64,000 bases of DNA from Tricholoma matsutake (lineage: Eukaryota; Basidiomycota; Agaricomycetes; Agaricales; Tricholomataceae): positions 5,518,001 to 5,582,000 of the forward strand of contig AP026544.2 of NCBI GenBank assembly GCA_026075535.2. Direction: 5' to 3'. The position numbers were made by a program, and so were the translations under genes. Each line of letters opens with the position of its first letter. Within the stretch, counting starts at the first letter, position 1. Positions 1-9,404 of this stretch are shown in pieces. Under the pieces are notes generated by a model, which saw nothing but the letters and a program-made list of their open reading frames with translations, searched no databases and was not told the DNA's origin.

Positions 1-87
1 TCTTGCACTCATACCCATAGGGATTCAGGGAACACGACATCGTCAAGTCCGGGTTGTTGGTACGCCACCACTGGCAAGTCCATTTAG

Positions 88-297
88 TATCGCCATCGTT
101 TCTCCCTTGACGGGGAATACCAATGTTGGTGCCTTGGCCCTGAGATCCAAACTCGGGACCACTTACTACGCGTCTGCCCCAAGGTGGATCGCAAAGAAAC
201 CCATGCAGGCCCAGACTCCGTCGAAGGCTTCTATGAACTCTTGGACACAAACCCGGCACTTGGGTCGTTCACCCCACTAGCGTGGGATCCAGGATAG
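88..297 (+). pseudogene. ORF2 C-terminal fragment with CxC...H...C motif (LT1)
   Basis: The frame reads to the LINE ORF2 stop at 295-297. It covers only the C-terminal tail seen in the other copies: the Cys-Trp-Cys, then His-Leu-Leu and Cys-Pro pattern (putative zinc-binding tail of LINE ORF2) and the ending ALGSFTPLAWDPG. Everything upstream (endonuclease, RT, RNase H) is missing from the window because of the junction at about 85/86. It cannot function alone. Confidence 0.8.
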
Positions 298-491
298 GTT
301 GTGCACGCAGGGCATATGACCCCCGTCTAGTTCTGGCTAGTGTTATCGGTATGTCAGGGTGGCCATAGAGCACCAGACGAGTCCGTTAACCCTCATAAAG
401 GGGGCCCACCCGTGTTCAGGAGCGACTGTCAGGGAGGGGGGACACAAACCTGGATACTGGGTTGGGGAGGCGCCTGAGCGCTTTCAGATCA

Positions 492-541
492 ATTTAGGCG
501 CCCGTCCAAAGTGTGATATCACACTTTGGCAGCGCCTAAAT
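492..541. repeat. 50-bp palindromic module in LINE 3' UTR
   Basis: Outer arms ATTTAGGCGC (492-501) and GCGCCTAAAT (532-541) enclose a perfect 24-nt inverted repeat at 506-529 (CCAAAGTGTGAT and its reverse complement). The module is present in LT1 and LT8 but absent from the same place in LT4 (about 22530), LT5, LT6 and LT7. A related palindrome sits at an unrelated place in several NR copies. Confidence 0.9.
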
Positions 542-1072
542 GTCGGTCATGTGTTACGATGCTGTCGACTACACTTTCCTTTCTGAGCTGAGAGGCTCAT
601 GTCAGGGCAGCAGTTTCCCCTAAATCTTGCAATCATACCCATAGGGATTTGGGGAACATGACATTGTCGAGTCTGGGTTGTCGGTACGCCACCACTGGCA
701 AGTCCGTTTACTTGATAAAGGGGGCCCCCTTAGTGGTCATTGCAGCTATCCAGGTGGTTGGTGCGAAGATCAGCAGGAGGAGGACTTGGGCTAGGCATAG
801 TGTACTTTGTTTGTATGTCTCTACTGCGGACTGCGATCGGGCGCTGCGTTATAAATTTTTGACCCAAAAAAAAAAAAAAAAAAAAAGGGTGCCATCGTCC
901 ACATAAGACATGAGATTGACATCTCTGCCAATATCGCATCTCCTGAAGAGTTTCATAATGGGTGTTAGGTACAACACCGATAGGACAGGGGACAAGGCAG
1001 ATCCTTGTCCCACCCCCACGTCTGCTGCAAAGGAGCCAGATGAGAAGGCATTCCAATTGTAGGTCATCTTGC

Positions 1073-2622
1073 CTGCTTCAACGCTCGCCCAAGTCGACGC
1101 ACTCATTTAGTTGGGGGAGGTCTGGCTTAGGGGAAAGGACACTCTCACTGGACTGTTGGTTGTCCTTGGGGCCACCAACCTCCAATCTCTGTGAGTTTCT
1201 GTTACTAGAGACATGTTACACTGACTATCCACTTGGAATACACCATCGTTAAAAGGGGCCGGGTGACGGTGCCCCCTGGGGGCTAGGACAACACTCGGGT
1301 GGCCGCTTCTCACCACTCACTCTCTACCTCCGGTGGTCTCCCCTCCTGGGGTGTTATGACCCCAGTTCAACCTTCTCCCACCAGGCAGCAGGATGTGTGG
1401 CCTGCCTGCCCCCTCGGAGCGTTTGGAGCATTCATCGGGTGGATCTGAAACTGAGTCAAGGGACCATCTGTTATCGATTCCATGCTACGTATCTTGACTT
1501 CTACTGTCATCTACTCATGCTAACTCACTCTCTATGCCTAAACGGTGAACCAGAGACCACCCATCTCACCGGGGTCTACACGACCCCTCCCTGATCATGG
1601 GCGACATCTTTGACGATGATGCCCAAGACTACAACACCCAGTTTGCACAGAATGAACTGGAGGTTGCAGCTGCCCTAGGCAGTTTGAGATCTGTGGGTTG
1701 GAGAGGACCTCCCCAACCCTGACGATTATGAGGACTCTCTTGCTGTGCAGGAGGCCCTCACTTATGCTGCACGCTGCGTATTTTGATCAATAGTATCATA
1801 TACCAGTACTAACTTGCTCTTAATGCCCAAATGGACAACCAGAGATGATCATTTCAATGATCCTACACCTCTGGCAGCTGTCCCAGCTTCCTATGTGGCG
1901 ATGCCAACAGCTCCAGCGGAGCTTCAATCTGGGGAACCCTCGTCCCCAGTACAGTGCCGTCGTCATTACAGATGGCTGTGCCATTACTAGTGTGGGGCAT
2001 TCCGCTCCACACCCATCACCGCCAGTCCGCTGGCTGCTGTCAGGTTGGTGACAAGTGTCGCTGCCCTTTACGTTCTCCCCACTGCGGGGGGGAAACTGCT
2101 ATCGAGTGCATGTGCTTGTAGTGTGTTTGCTCGAGGGGGGCCTTGGCCCCCTGCCTATGGCAGTTCCGGTGAATAACCAGGTGAACAACCAGCCGCCACA
2201 TTACTGTCACCCATGCATGACACGGTGATGGTCCACCTCGTTCATCCAGGGTGGTCAATCCTCGTTGGCTGGGAGTAGGCAGTCAGTTATTCCTCCCGCA
2301 AGGGGGGATTTACAGTGAATTGACACCACTGTGCCTGATCTGGCTTCGGTCGGATATGTGGCCAGGGGACCGGTTTGCACCAGCAGATGATCTAATGGCT
2401 AGCTTCGGGAGGGGGGGGCTCCCCCTCCAGATTATTGCCTTTCCTGGCTGAGAGGCCAATGTCTGTGGCACTGCCCACCTAAAGTGGCTAAAACGAGGAC
2501 TAGGGTGGGAGATAGGCGAGGGGAACATGTAGATAGAGTAGTACCCTAGTTTGTACCCTGGTCCGTGGACTGCGATCGAGCCCCATGTTATAAATTGTTG
2601 ACCCCAAAAAAAAAAAAAAAAT
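1073..2622 (+). mobile_element. NR1: 5'-truncated NR retroposon, short form
   Basis: It begins abruptly in the NR body at CTGCTTCAACGCTCGCCC with no head. It ends in a ~17-nt poly(A) after the usual TATAAATTGTTGACC motif. A 16-bp duplication (TTGTAG[G/A]TCATCTTGC) flanks it. Five-prime truncation plus tail plus TSD is the signature of target-primed reverse transcription. Confidence 0.9.
1534..1990 (+). pseudogene. orfX remnant, short subfamily (NR1)
   Basis: An ATGCC(C/T)AAACGG start region is followed by a stop at codon 5, then by the GDIFDDDAQDYNTQFAQ-like acidic stretch and, after a second ATGCCCAAATGG, the SGEPSSPVQ-like end. The helical middle domain found in long copies is missing, and the start region occurs twice. 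End position approximate. Not translatable. Confidence 0.6.
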
Positions 2623-3060
2623 TTGTAGATCATCTTGCGGCCGACAAGGTACGAACGGAAGAAATTCACTACTTGTGCAGGGAATCCCGACCGAGAGATT
2701 ATCTCCAGTAAAACCTGGTGGTTTAGGGAGGGGAAGAATTGAGCGATGTCGAATGCGACAATGCTCATTTTAAGTCCTTGAGCCCATCCTGCCCTGATGA
2801 GGTGGGTAAGGTAGATTCCTGCATCCTCTGTGGAATGCTGGGTGACTCCTCCAAACTGGTTTTGCTCAAAGGCTTTGTGGGCTACTCCGTCAAATTGAAG
2901 CCATCTGGACAGCATCTTCTTGACCAATTTGCCCAGAGTGTTCAGTAGCACAATTGACCTGAACAACTTTGGAGTAGAGTAGTTGGGTTTCCCTGGTTTC
3001 AGGATAATGACCGACAGGGATTCCTTGAAATGTGTTGGCCAGTGGCCAATGGTGACATCA

Positions 3061-3933
3061 CTTCTTGTGTTGTTACTGTGATGTGCACAGCCACAAAAAA
3101 CTTCGTCGACACCATTTTCAACCTTTGCAGCTCAATCCGTCCACGATCTCAGCGATCCGGTATAACCAGCGTCTTACCAACGCATGTCAGAATCACATCC
3201 TAGAAGAGGGGGGAGATCAGGTGAAGCAATGGACAAGGGGAGACCTTCCAGATTGGGTATGCCCAGAATTCCTGGCGACGATCCTATTGACTCTCTGTGA
3301 CTCCCTGGGAGTCGCAGAACTGCACAGAATGTTCCCTCAGTGGGCCCTCACAGGACCCAAAGAGGCTCTCTGACCCCCTCCCTGTATGGGGTGGGAATTG
3401 TCACTCCTTGTGCACAGCGCTTCAGTGTGCCGACGTTATCTCCCAGGCGGGCCACTGCATCCCCTGCACTGACTACCACCCCCTCGACTCCTGCTTCCCA
3501 GTGGGCAGATGAGATGGATATATCTAACCCCATCCCTGCGATTCATGATACAGAGATGACGAGTAATGATTGGGCTGACCCCCCCATCTTTGCACGCAAG
3601 TTTGGGGAGTATGCTGATGGAATCTTGACTGTTATGTGCAGGACAGGACCCAAACAGGTGTCTGCTGAAGAGTGGCGAACCATAGCTGAGAAGCTGGGAG
3701 CGGTGCTCAATGCAGCAGCCACTGTCAGCCTTGATCGCGACTTGGGGGGACCAGTGCTCCAGGAAGCTATAGACAGGATCGCTGGAGGGAAACGACCTAG
3801 GTTGGGAACCATCACCAATGACCCAAACAATGACCCAAGGATGGACCATCGAGGGATGGGATGGGCCACACCCCCCCCCCCCTCACAAATCTGCAAGGAC
3901 TCAAGGCCCAAGAGGGGTTCGACCTTGTCCTAA
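3061..3933 (+). mobile_element. LT3: 5' end of a plus-strand LINE, cut by the Helitron
   Basis: The first bases, CTTCTTGTGTTGTTACTG, are a decayed version of the LINE head (compare CGCTCCTTGACTTGTTAC at 47974). They are followed by the 5' UTR and ORF1. Alignment with LT4 and LT7 stops at about 3933, where the Helitron terminus begins. The rest of the LINE should lie beyond the right edge, past the Helitron 5' end. Confidence 0.8.
3229..3933 (+). pseudogene. LINE ORF1 N-terminal part (LT3)
   Basis: The start ATG matches that of LT4 and LT7 (MDKGRPSR here, MDEGRPSR in LT7). An in-frame TGA at 3298-3300 stands where LT4 has CGG. After it the frame is open to the Helitron boundary and includes the conserved helical block with E-E-W-R-x-I-A-E-K-L-G. 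ORF1 proteins of Tad1-type LINEs bind element RNA through C-terminal CCHC knuckles; those are lost here because the Helitron cuts the frame. Dead copy. Confidence 0.75.
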
Positions 3934-3959
3934 CTTGGGGGTAAAGGCCAATTACTGGC
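3934..3959 (-). other. candidate Helitron 3' hairpin and terminus
   Basis: On the minus strand a small hairpin GCCA-GTAAT-TGGC (3947-3959) lies 12 nt before CAAG (3934-3937), followed by host T. Helitrons normally end in a hairpin 10-12 nt before CTRR and insert between A and T. Spacing and flanking base fit; the CAAG end is non-canonical. Confidence 0.4.
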
Positions 3960-4070
3960 ATATACAAGTTCTTATGTTAGAATTTTTTTATTTCTTCGCG
4001 TATATTGCCAGTACAGCTTGTGCATTATTGCAATATCTGAATTTTTTTCTCATCAAAGTCAGTAATGTGA
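3934..4070 (-). pseudogene. Helitron ORF 3' end and presumed 3' terminus
   Basis: On the minus strand the peptidase frame continues from 24630 (HITDF, then DEKKIQILQ) to a TAA. It is followed by about 90 bp of non-coding sequence. The LINE target sequence resumes at about 3933. Confidence 0.7.
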
Positions 4071-4967
4071 ACGCTCCTTGACTTGTTACAACCACCATAA
4101 ACAGTGGTAAACACTCCTGCTCGATGTTGGTAGCAATGTCGAGACTCCAATTTTCATCCGATTTTCGATCGGATTTTGCCATCACGAACGCTCTCGGCAT
4201 CTCCAGGCCTGGCCTGATTTGCTAAGAGATCCGTCCATCTGATCTCCAGGGATGTCTCGGTCATTGTTTTCAACAGTGACCGCTATCTGTCTCATTCCCC
4301 CTTGGCTTCGAGGATCCTGGCTAGGTGTGTGGTGTCTATGAAAGAGTAGTCTGGGTCCCTATGGGGGCTTAGAGTGGGTGTGGGATGCCTGCTTCAATGC
4401 TTGCCCAAGTAGAAGCACTGGTTTGGTTGGGGGAGGTCTGGCTTAGGGGGAGGGACATGTTTCACTGGATTGCTGGTCGTCTGGGAGGCTTCCAGCCTCC
4501 ATGCTCTGTGAGTTTCTACTACTAGAGACATGCCACACTGACTACCCATTGGAATATACCATCGCTAAAAGGGGCCGGGTGATGGTGCCCCCTGGCAGCT
4601 AGGCTTACACCTGGGTGGCCGCTTCTCACCACCTTCTCATTACCTCCGGTGCTCACTCTCCTAGGGTGGTATGACCCGGGTTCGATCTTCTCCCACTAGG
4701 CAGCAGGATGTGTGGCTTGCTCGCCCCCTTGGAGCGTTTGGAGGCTGTATCGGGTGGACCCGGAATGTAGATAAGGGACCAGCCATTATCGATTCATCGC
4801 TTTTTGTCTTGTTACCATGATGTGCACAGCCACAAAAAACTTCGTCGACACCGTTTTCAACTTTTGCAGCTCAATCCGTCCATGATCTCAGTGATCCGGT
4901 ATAACCAGTGTCTTACCAACACATGTCAGAATCTTATTCTAGAAGAGGGGGGAGATCGGGTGAAGCA

Positions 4968-5113
4968 ATGGACGAGGGGGGACCCTCCAGATCAGGTATG
5001 CCTAGAACTCCTGGTGATGATCCAATTGACTCTCTGCGGCTCTCCTCGAGCCGCAGATCCACACAGAACGTTCCCTCAGTGGGCCCACACAGGACCCAAA
5101 GAGGATCTCCAAC
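4968..5113 (+). pseudogene. LINE ORF1, 5' part (LT4)
   Basis: The frame opens with MDEGGPSRSGMPRTPGDD, the same start as LT7 and LT3. It runs into the NR3 insertion at 5113 and resumes at 16706 after the duplicated AAAGAGGATCTCCAAC. Confidence 0.8.
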
Positions 5114-5829
5114 ACGCTCCTTGACTTGTTACAACCACCATAAACAGTGGTAAACACTCCTGCTCGATGTTGGTAGCAACATCGAGACTGCATTTTAGGT
5201 CCGATTTTCGATCAGATTTCACCATCACGAACACTCTCAGCGTCTCCAGGCCTGGCCTGATTTGCTAAGAGATCTGTCCATCCGATCTCAGGAGATGCCC
5301 CAGTCATTGTTTTTGACAATGGCTGCTATCTGTCTCATTCCCCTTGGCTTCAAGGATCCTGGCTAGGTGAGTGGTGTCTATGAAAGAGTAGTCTGGGTCC
5401 CTATGGGGGCTTAGAGTGGGTGTGGGATGCCTGCTTCAACACTCGCCCAAGTAGACATGCTCATTTAGCTGGGGGAGGTCTGGCTTAGGGGGGAGGACAC
5501 TTCTACTGGACTGCTACACTGACTACCCACTTGGAATACACTGTCGTTAAAAGGGGCCGGGTGACGGTGCCCCCTGACAGCTAGGTCGATGCTCTGGTGG
5601 CCACATTTCACCACCAACCCCTCACCTCCGGTGCTCACTCCTCTGGGGTGTCATGACCCGGGTTCAATCTTCTCCCACCTGGCAGCAGGATGTGCGGCCT
5701 GCCTGCCCCCTCGGAGCGTTTGGAGGCTGCATCGGGTGGACCCAGAACTGAGGCAAGGGGCCAGCTGTTATCAACTTCATGCTACGTACTTTGACTCTAT
5801 TGTCATTTACCTGTGCTAACTCACTCTCA

Positions 5830-6300
5830 ATGCCCAAACGGCTGAACAGAGACCAAAACCACACACTGGGGCCTTCACGACCCCACCTTGATTATGGGTG
5901 ACATCGTTGGCGATGACGCCCAAGACTACGACACCTGGTTCTCACAGAACAAACCGGAGGTAGCAGCTGCCCTAGGCAGTTTGAGATCTGTGGGCTGGGG
6001 AGGACCTCCCCGACCCTGATGATTATGAGGACTCTCTTGCTAGGCAGGAGGCTCTTGCTTACACTGCACGCTGTGTATTTCGATCACGAGTATCATATAC
6101 CAGTACTAACTTGCTCTTAATGCCCAAACGGACAACCAGAGACGATTGTTCCAATGATCTAATGCCTCCATCAGCTGTCCCAGCTTCCTATGTGGCGATG
6201 CCAACAGCTCCAACAGAGCTCCAATCTGGGGAACCCTTGTCCCCAGTACAGTGCTGTCATCATTACAGATGGCCATGCCACTACTTGTGTGGGGCATCCC
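5830..6300 (+). pseudogene. orfX remnant, short subfamily (NR3)
   Basis: An ATG at 5830 starts a frame that soon breaks. A second ATG GGT GAC stretch (5894-6020) keeps the acidic DDAQDYDTW-like segment. A repeated ATGCCCAAACGG start at about 6119 is followed by the C-terminal SGEPLSPVQ-like end. The central helical domain is deleted, as in NR1, NR11, NR13 and NR14. End approximate. Confidence 0.55.
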
Positions 6301-7046
6301 GCTCCACACCCATCACCGCCAGTCTGCTGGCTGCTGTCGGGTTGGTGACAAATGTCGCTACCCTTTACGTTCTCCCTGCTGCGGGGGGGAAATTGCTATT
6401 GAGTGCATTTGCTCGAGGGGGGCTTTGGACCCCTGCTTACAGTGGTTCTGGTGAATAACCAGGTGAACAACCAGCTGCCACATTACTGTCACTCGTGCAT
6501 GACACAGTGATGCAACGCTCCTTGACTTGTTACAACCACCATAAATAGTGGTAAACACTCCTGCTCGATGTTGGTAGCAACATCAAGACTTCAATTTTTG
6601 TCTGATTTTTGATCGGATTTCACCATCACGAATGCTCTCGGCGTCTTCAGGCCTGGCCTGATTTGCTAAGAGATCTGTCCATCCGATCTCCGGGGATGTC
6701 TCGGTCATTGTGTTCAACAGTGACTGCTATCTGTCTCATTCCCCTTGGCTTCGGGGATCCTGGCTAGGTGAGTGGTGTCTATAAAAGAGTAGTCTAGGTC
6801 CCTATGGGGGCTTAGAGTGGGTGTGGGATGCCTGCTTCAACGCTCGCCCAAGTAGAAGCACTCGTTTAGTTGGGGGAGGTCTGGCTTAGGGGAGAGGGAT
6901 GTTCTTACTGGACTGTTGGTTGTCCTGGGGGCCTCCAACCTCCATGCTCTGTGAGTTTCTACTACTAGAGACCTGCTACACTGACTACCCATTGGAATAC
7001 ACCATTGTTAAAAGGGGCCGGGCGATGGTGCCCCCTGGCGGCTAGG

Positions 7047-7092
7047 TTTAAGCACCCGCCAAAGTGTGATAGCACACTTTGGGCAGCGCTTA
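7047..7092. repeat. palindromic module in NR4 leader
   Basis: CCAAAGTGTG (7059-7068) and CACACTTTGG (7073-7082) form a 10-bp stem with loop ATAG, inside outer partial arms (TTTAAGC... and ...GCGCTTATAAA). NR copies without it read straight from the GGCTAGG to the GGTGGCCGC of the flanks. Confidence 0.85.
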
Positions 7093-7338
7093 TAAATACA
7101 TTGGTGGCCGCTTTTCACCACCGTTTCTCTACCTCCAGTGCTCACTCTCCTAGGGTGTCATGACCCAGGTTCAATCCTCTCTCACCAGGCAGCAGGGTAT
7201 GCGGCTTGCTTGCCCCCTCAGAGCATCTGGAGGCTGTATTGGGTGGACCTGGAATTGAGATAAGGGGCCAGCTGTTATCAATCCCACGCTGCGTACTTTG
7301 ACTTCTACCATCATCTACCTGTACTAACTCACTCTCAA

Positions 7339-8036
7339 ATGCCCAAATGGCCAATCAGAGACCAACCACCTCACCGGGGGCTTCACACCCCCACCCTGAT
7401 TATGGGCGACATCTATGATGATGACGTCCAAGACTACGACACCCGGTACGAACAAGACAATCCAGAGGTACCAGCTGCATTAAAGGCAGTTAGAGATCTA
7501 TGGGCTGGAGAAAACCTCTCCAACCCTGATGATGATGACAACTCTCTTGCTATGCAGGAGGCTCTCATTTATGCCGAGGGGGGGCCTAGGCTCTCCTCGA
7601 GGCAAACAATCGATCGTGTATGATGGGCACAAGGTGTCGATGTCGCGCACAAGCAATGGACCCACAGCCTCCCACGGGAGGATGTGTACTCACAGGAGGC
7701 ATCCCCTGCCCTGTCACAGCCTTGGCCCCCCATCCCCGAGTTGGTGGAGGACAAAGTGCCATTATCAAGGGATGAGAGGCTGGAGATCGAAGCCACCTCT
7801 CATGCCATGTTGCATTTACTGGACGCGATGACCTCTTTTGTGGGTACCGTCTGAGTGTCCGCGGTTCCTCTCAATGAGAGGAACTCTTGGCGTCAGATGG
7901 TGTGGGAGCTGTTCACCACCACCTGGCAATTTTCAGGGAGCATGATGGAGTCACTTTGGGCGGTGTCAGCTCCTCTAGATCTTACGTCTCTGGCAGCCTT
8001 CCGGGCTTCCTATGAGGCGATGAAGGCGGCTCAGTC
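7339..8036 (+). pseudogene. orfX, 5' part (NR4), interrupted by gypsy LTR
   Basis: The frame starts MPKWPIRDQPPHRGLH and keeps the acidic N-terminal region and the helical block (ERLEIEATSHAMLHLLDAM, then ERNSWRQMVWELF). Two in-frame TGA codons, 7621-7623 and 7852-7854, both stand where relatives have CGA (NR8 and NR5). The gypsy element entered after the codons for AQS and the frame resumes at 15563. The function is unknown. The protein belongs to the NR-encoded family described at NR7. Confidence 0.75.
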
Positions 8037-8777
8037 TGTTAAGACTATAGATCTTTAACTCAGCCTCGGCTTTGTGTGTTACAGTTGGAGGCTTTCCAAC
8101 TGTCTCGTATCACACTAGGAGACTTTCCTAGCGTATCGGGCTTCCTGCCTTCACTTGGGTACTTCCTCAAGTTGTCATGGCTTTCTGTACTCAGAGGCTT
8201 TCTGAGTAGACCATTGGTTCGTGTATCACAGTTGGAGGCTTTCCAACTGTCGAGTTTGGGTTATCACAGCTAGGGGCTTCCTAAGCTGTCGAGTTCGAGT
8301 GTATCACAATTAAGGGACTTCCTTAGTTGTCGAGTGTTCTGGTTGAGTCTAAGACCGTTGGTTGAATTAGGTCAAGCTGAGGAATACAGACAGTATTACT
8401 ATGGCTTATATACGGTTCGAAGATGTCTATTGTCCAATCGGAATGTAGGATCATTATCAAGTATAAATAGAAAGAACAATAGAAAAGACAGGCCTCATGC
8501 CTTGCATGAGGCGTCCAATGCCACAGAGTGCTGCAGCGCAGCATGTCAGAGAACAATAAGAGATAAGTCTCATGCATAGCATGAGGCGTCCGATGTCATG
8601 GACCTCATGTAAAGGGGTTGTCGTACCATGGTGCATGTGGGAGTGGGTTCGGGTGCATGGAGTCACCATGCGTCAAGGCGTCTTCTGTTGGAGGTGAGTC
8701 GAGTCGAATGGAAAAATTAAAGTACCCAGCCTTGCCGGCGTATGTCTGGTCATCGTGGGTTACAACAAATCGTAACA
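8037..8777 (-). repeat. gypsy 3' LTR (left copy, 741 bp)
   Basis: It is the partner of 14794-15562. The right copy is 28 bp longer because of an extra GGATCCGATGTCA-type duplication at about 15358-15385. A TATA-like TTATATA (8406-8412) and the hairpin array (8081-8330) match the right copy with scattered substitutions, so the insertion is not brand new. Confidence 0.95.
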
Positions 8778-8793
8778 TCACCCTCTCTCTATC
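8778..8793 (-). other. polypurine tract of the gypsy element
   Basis: On the minus strand GATAGAGAGAGGGTGA abuts the 3' LTR directly. This is the position and composition expected for the primer of plus-strand DNA synthesis. Confidence 0.8.
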
Positions 8794-8837
8794 TTCAAAG
8801 TCACTGACTTCGATCAAAATCTTTTTCTCCTTCCTAG

Positions 8838-9353
8838 TCAAGAGGTGGGGTGGAATTGTTGGGTTTGAGGGAATCGGTTGGAGCGCAGCAGCGTTCCCAA
8901 CTCTCCATGTTCTCCGAGCAGGAGTCTTCTCACCAGACCATATCCGCTTTCTTCATCGTAATGGGCATTCCACAGGAGGTCGATCCACAGGGGTCTGTTC
9001 ACACCCGCCAGTGGCCTCATGCCTGGACAAAGCTCTGTCCAGTCGATGCAGAAATCCTCCGGGCTGTAGTCTTCCCTGTCTCGCTCTTCCTCAAAACACC
9101 ATTCTTCATATTGGGTCCTCACCCAGGTGTAGTCCACCTTCGTGCTCCTCCAGGCAAAGAGGCAGCATTTGGGACAAGCTGAGGACATCCTTCTTTTCCA
9201 GTCGTCCCTTGTAATCCAGAAGGGAATCCCATGCGGGCATATCCATGCGGGTCTGCCAGGGAGTATGTTTGTCAGTGTTCGTTGGTCGATGACCATTCGC
9301 CCAGTCCTTGCTGGGGTTCGTGGTAGGTGTAGTGTCGATGGGGTGGGGAGCAT
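8838..9353 (-). CDS. putative extra ORF downstream of the chromodomain (171 codons)
   Basis: An uninterrupted frame lies between the pol stop and the polypurine tract, in the same frame as pol. Two stops (TAG at the pol end and one TGA soon after) separate it from the chromodomain. The product is rich in Trp, Cys and acidic residues. It has CPHGIPF followed about 18 residues later by CPKCC, a spacing reminiscent of a small zinc-binding fold, then EEWCFEEERDREDY. It may be an accessory ORF or the degenerate C-terminal extension of pol. I recognise no family. Some chromoviruses carry extra 3' ORFs, but none of known function can be assigned here. Confidence 0.45.
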   Translation of the reverse strand: MLPTPSTLHLPRTPARTGRMVIDQRTLTNILPGRPAWICPHGIPFWITRDDWKRRMSSACPKCCLFAWRSTKVDYTWVRTQYEEWCFEEERDREDYSPEDFCIDWTELCPGMRPLAGVNRPLWIDLLWNAHYDEESGYGLVRRLLLGEHGELGTLLRSNRFPQTQQFHPTS

Positions 9354-9404
9354 TCTGTGGTTTCTTTCGTGGTTGGTTCAGTGGGTGTCTTGGTCTTGGG
9401 GGTT

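Larger units (their letters stand above)
1..886 (+). mobile_element. LT1: 3' part of a Tad1-like LINE, enters from the left edge
   Basis: The segment holds the last part of ORF2, a 3' UTR and a poly(A) tail (866-886) preceded by TTATAAATTTTTGACCC, the terminal motif shared by all LINE and NR copies here. Bases 1-85 are themselves LINE 3' UTR sequence (compare 61411-61500) and switch at about 85/86 to ORF2 coding sequence, so the left end is a rearranged or chimeric copy. The poly(A) is followed directly by minus-strand LINE sequence, so LT1 sits inside LT2. The left target duplication lies outside the window. Confidence 0.85.
887..3060 (-). mobile_element. LT2: minus-strand LINE, oldest layer on the left
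   Basis: Two LINE ORF2 pieces, 887-1071 and 2623-3060, join perfectly once NR1 and its duplication (TTGTAG[G/A]TCATCTTGC at 1057-1072 and 2623-2638) are removed. The element continues past the left edge behind LT1. At about 3061 it gives way to the 5' head of LT3, so LT3 is inserted in it. Only the RT region is visible. Confidence 0.85.
887..3060 (-). pseudogene. ORF2 reverse transcriptase fragment (LT2), interrupted by NR1
   Basis: Read on the minus strand from 3060, the frame encodes RT fingers and palm: FRSIVLLNTLGKLVKKML, motif A as FDIAQFFPS, motif B as GQGSALSP and motif C as YVDD at the 887 end. The catalytic Asp residues are still present, unlike in LT7. NR1 splits the frame between motif A and motif B. 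Endonuclease and RNase H parts are not in the window. The rest of the frame is cut by LT1 and LT3, so this is a dead fragment. Confidence 0.85.
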
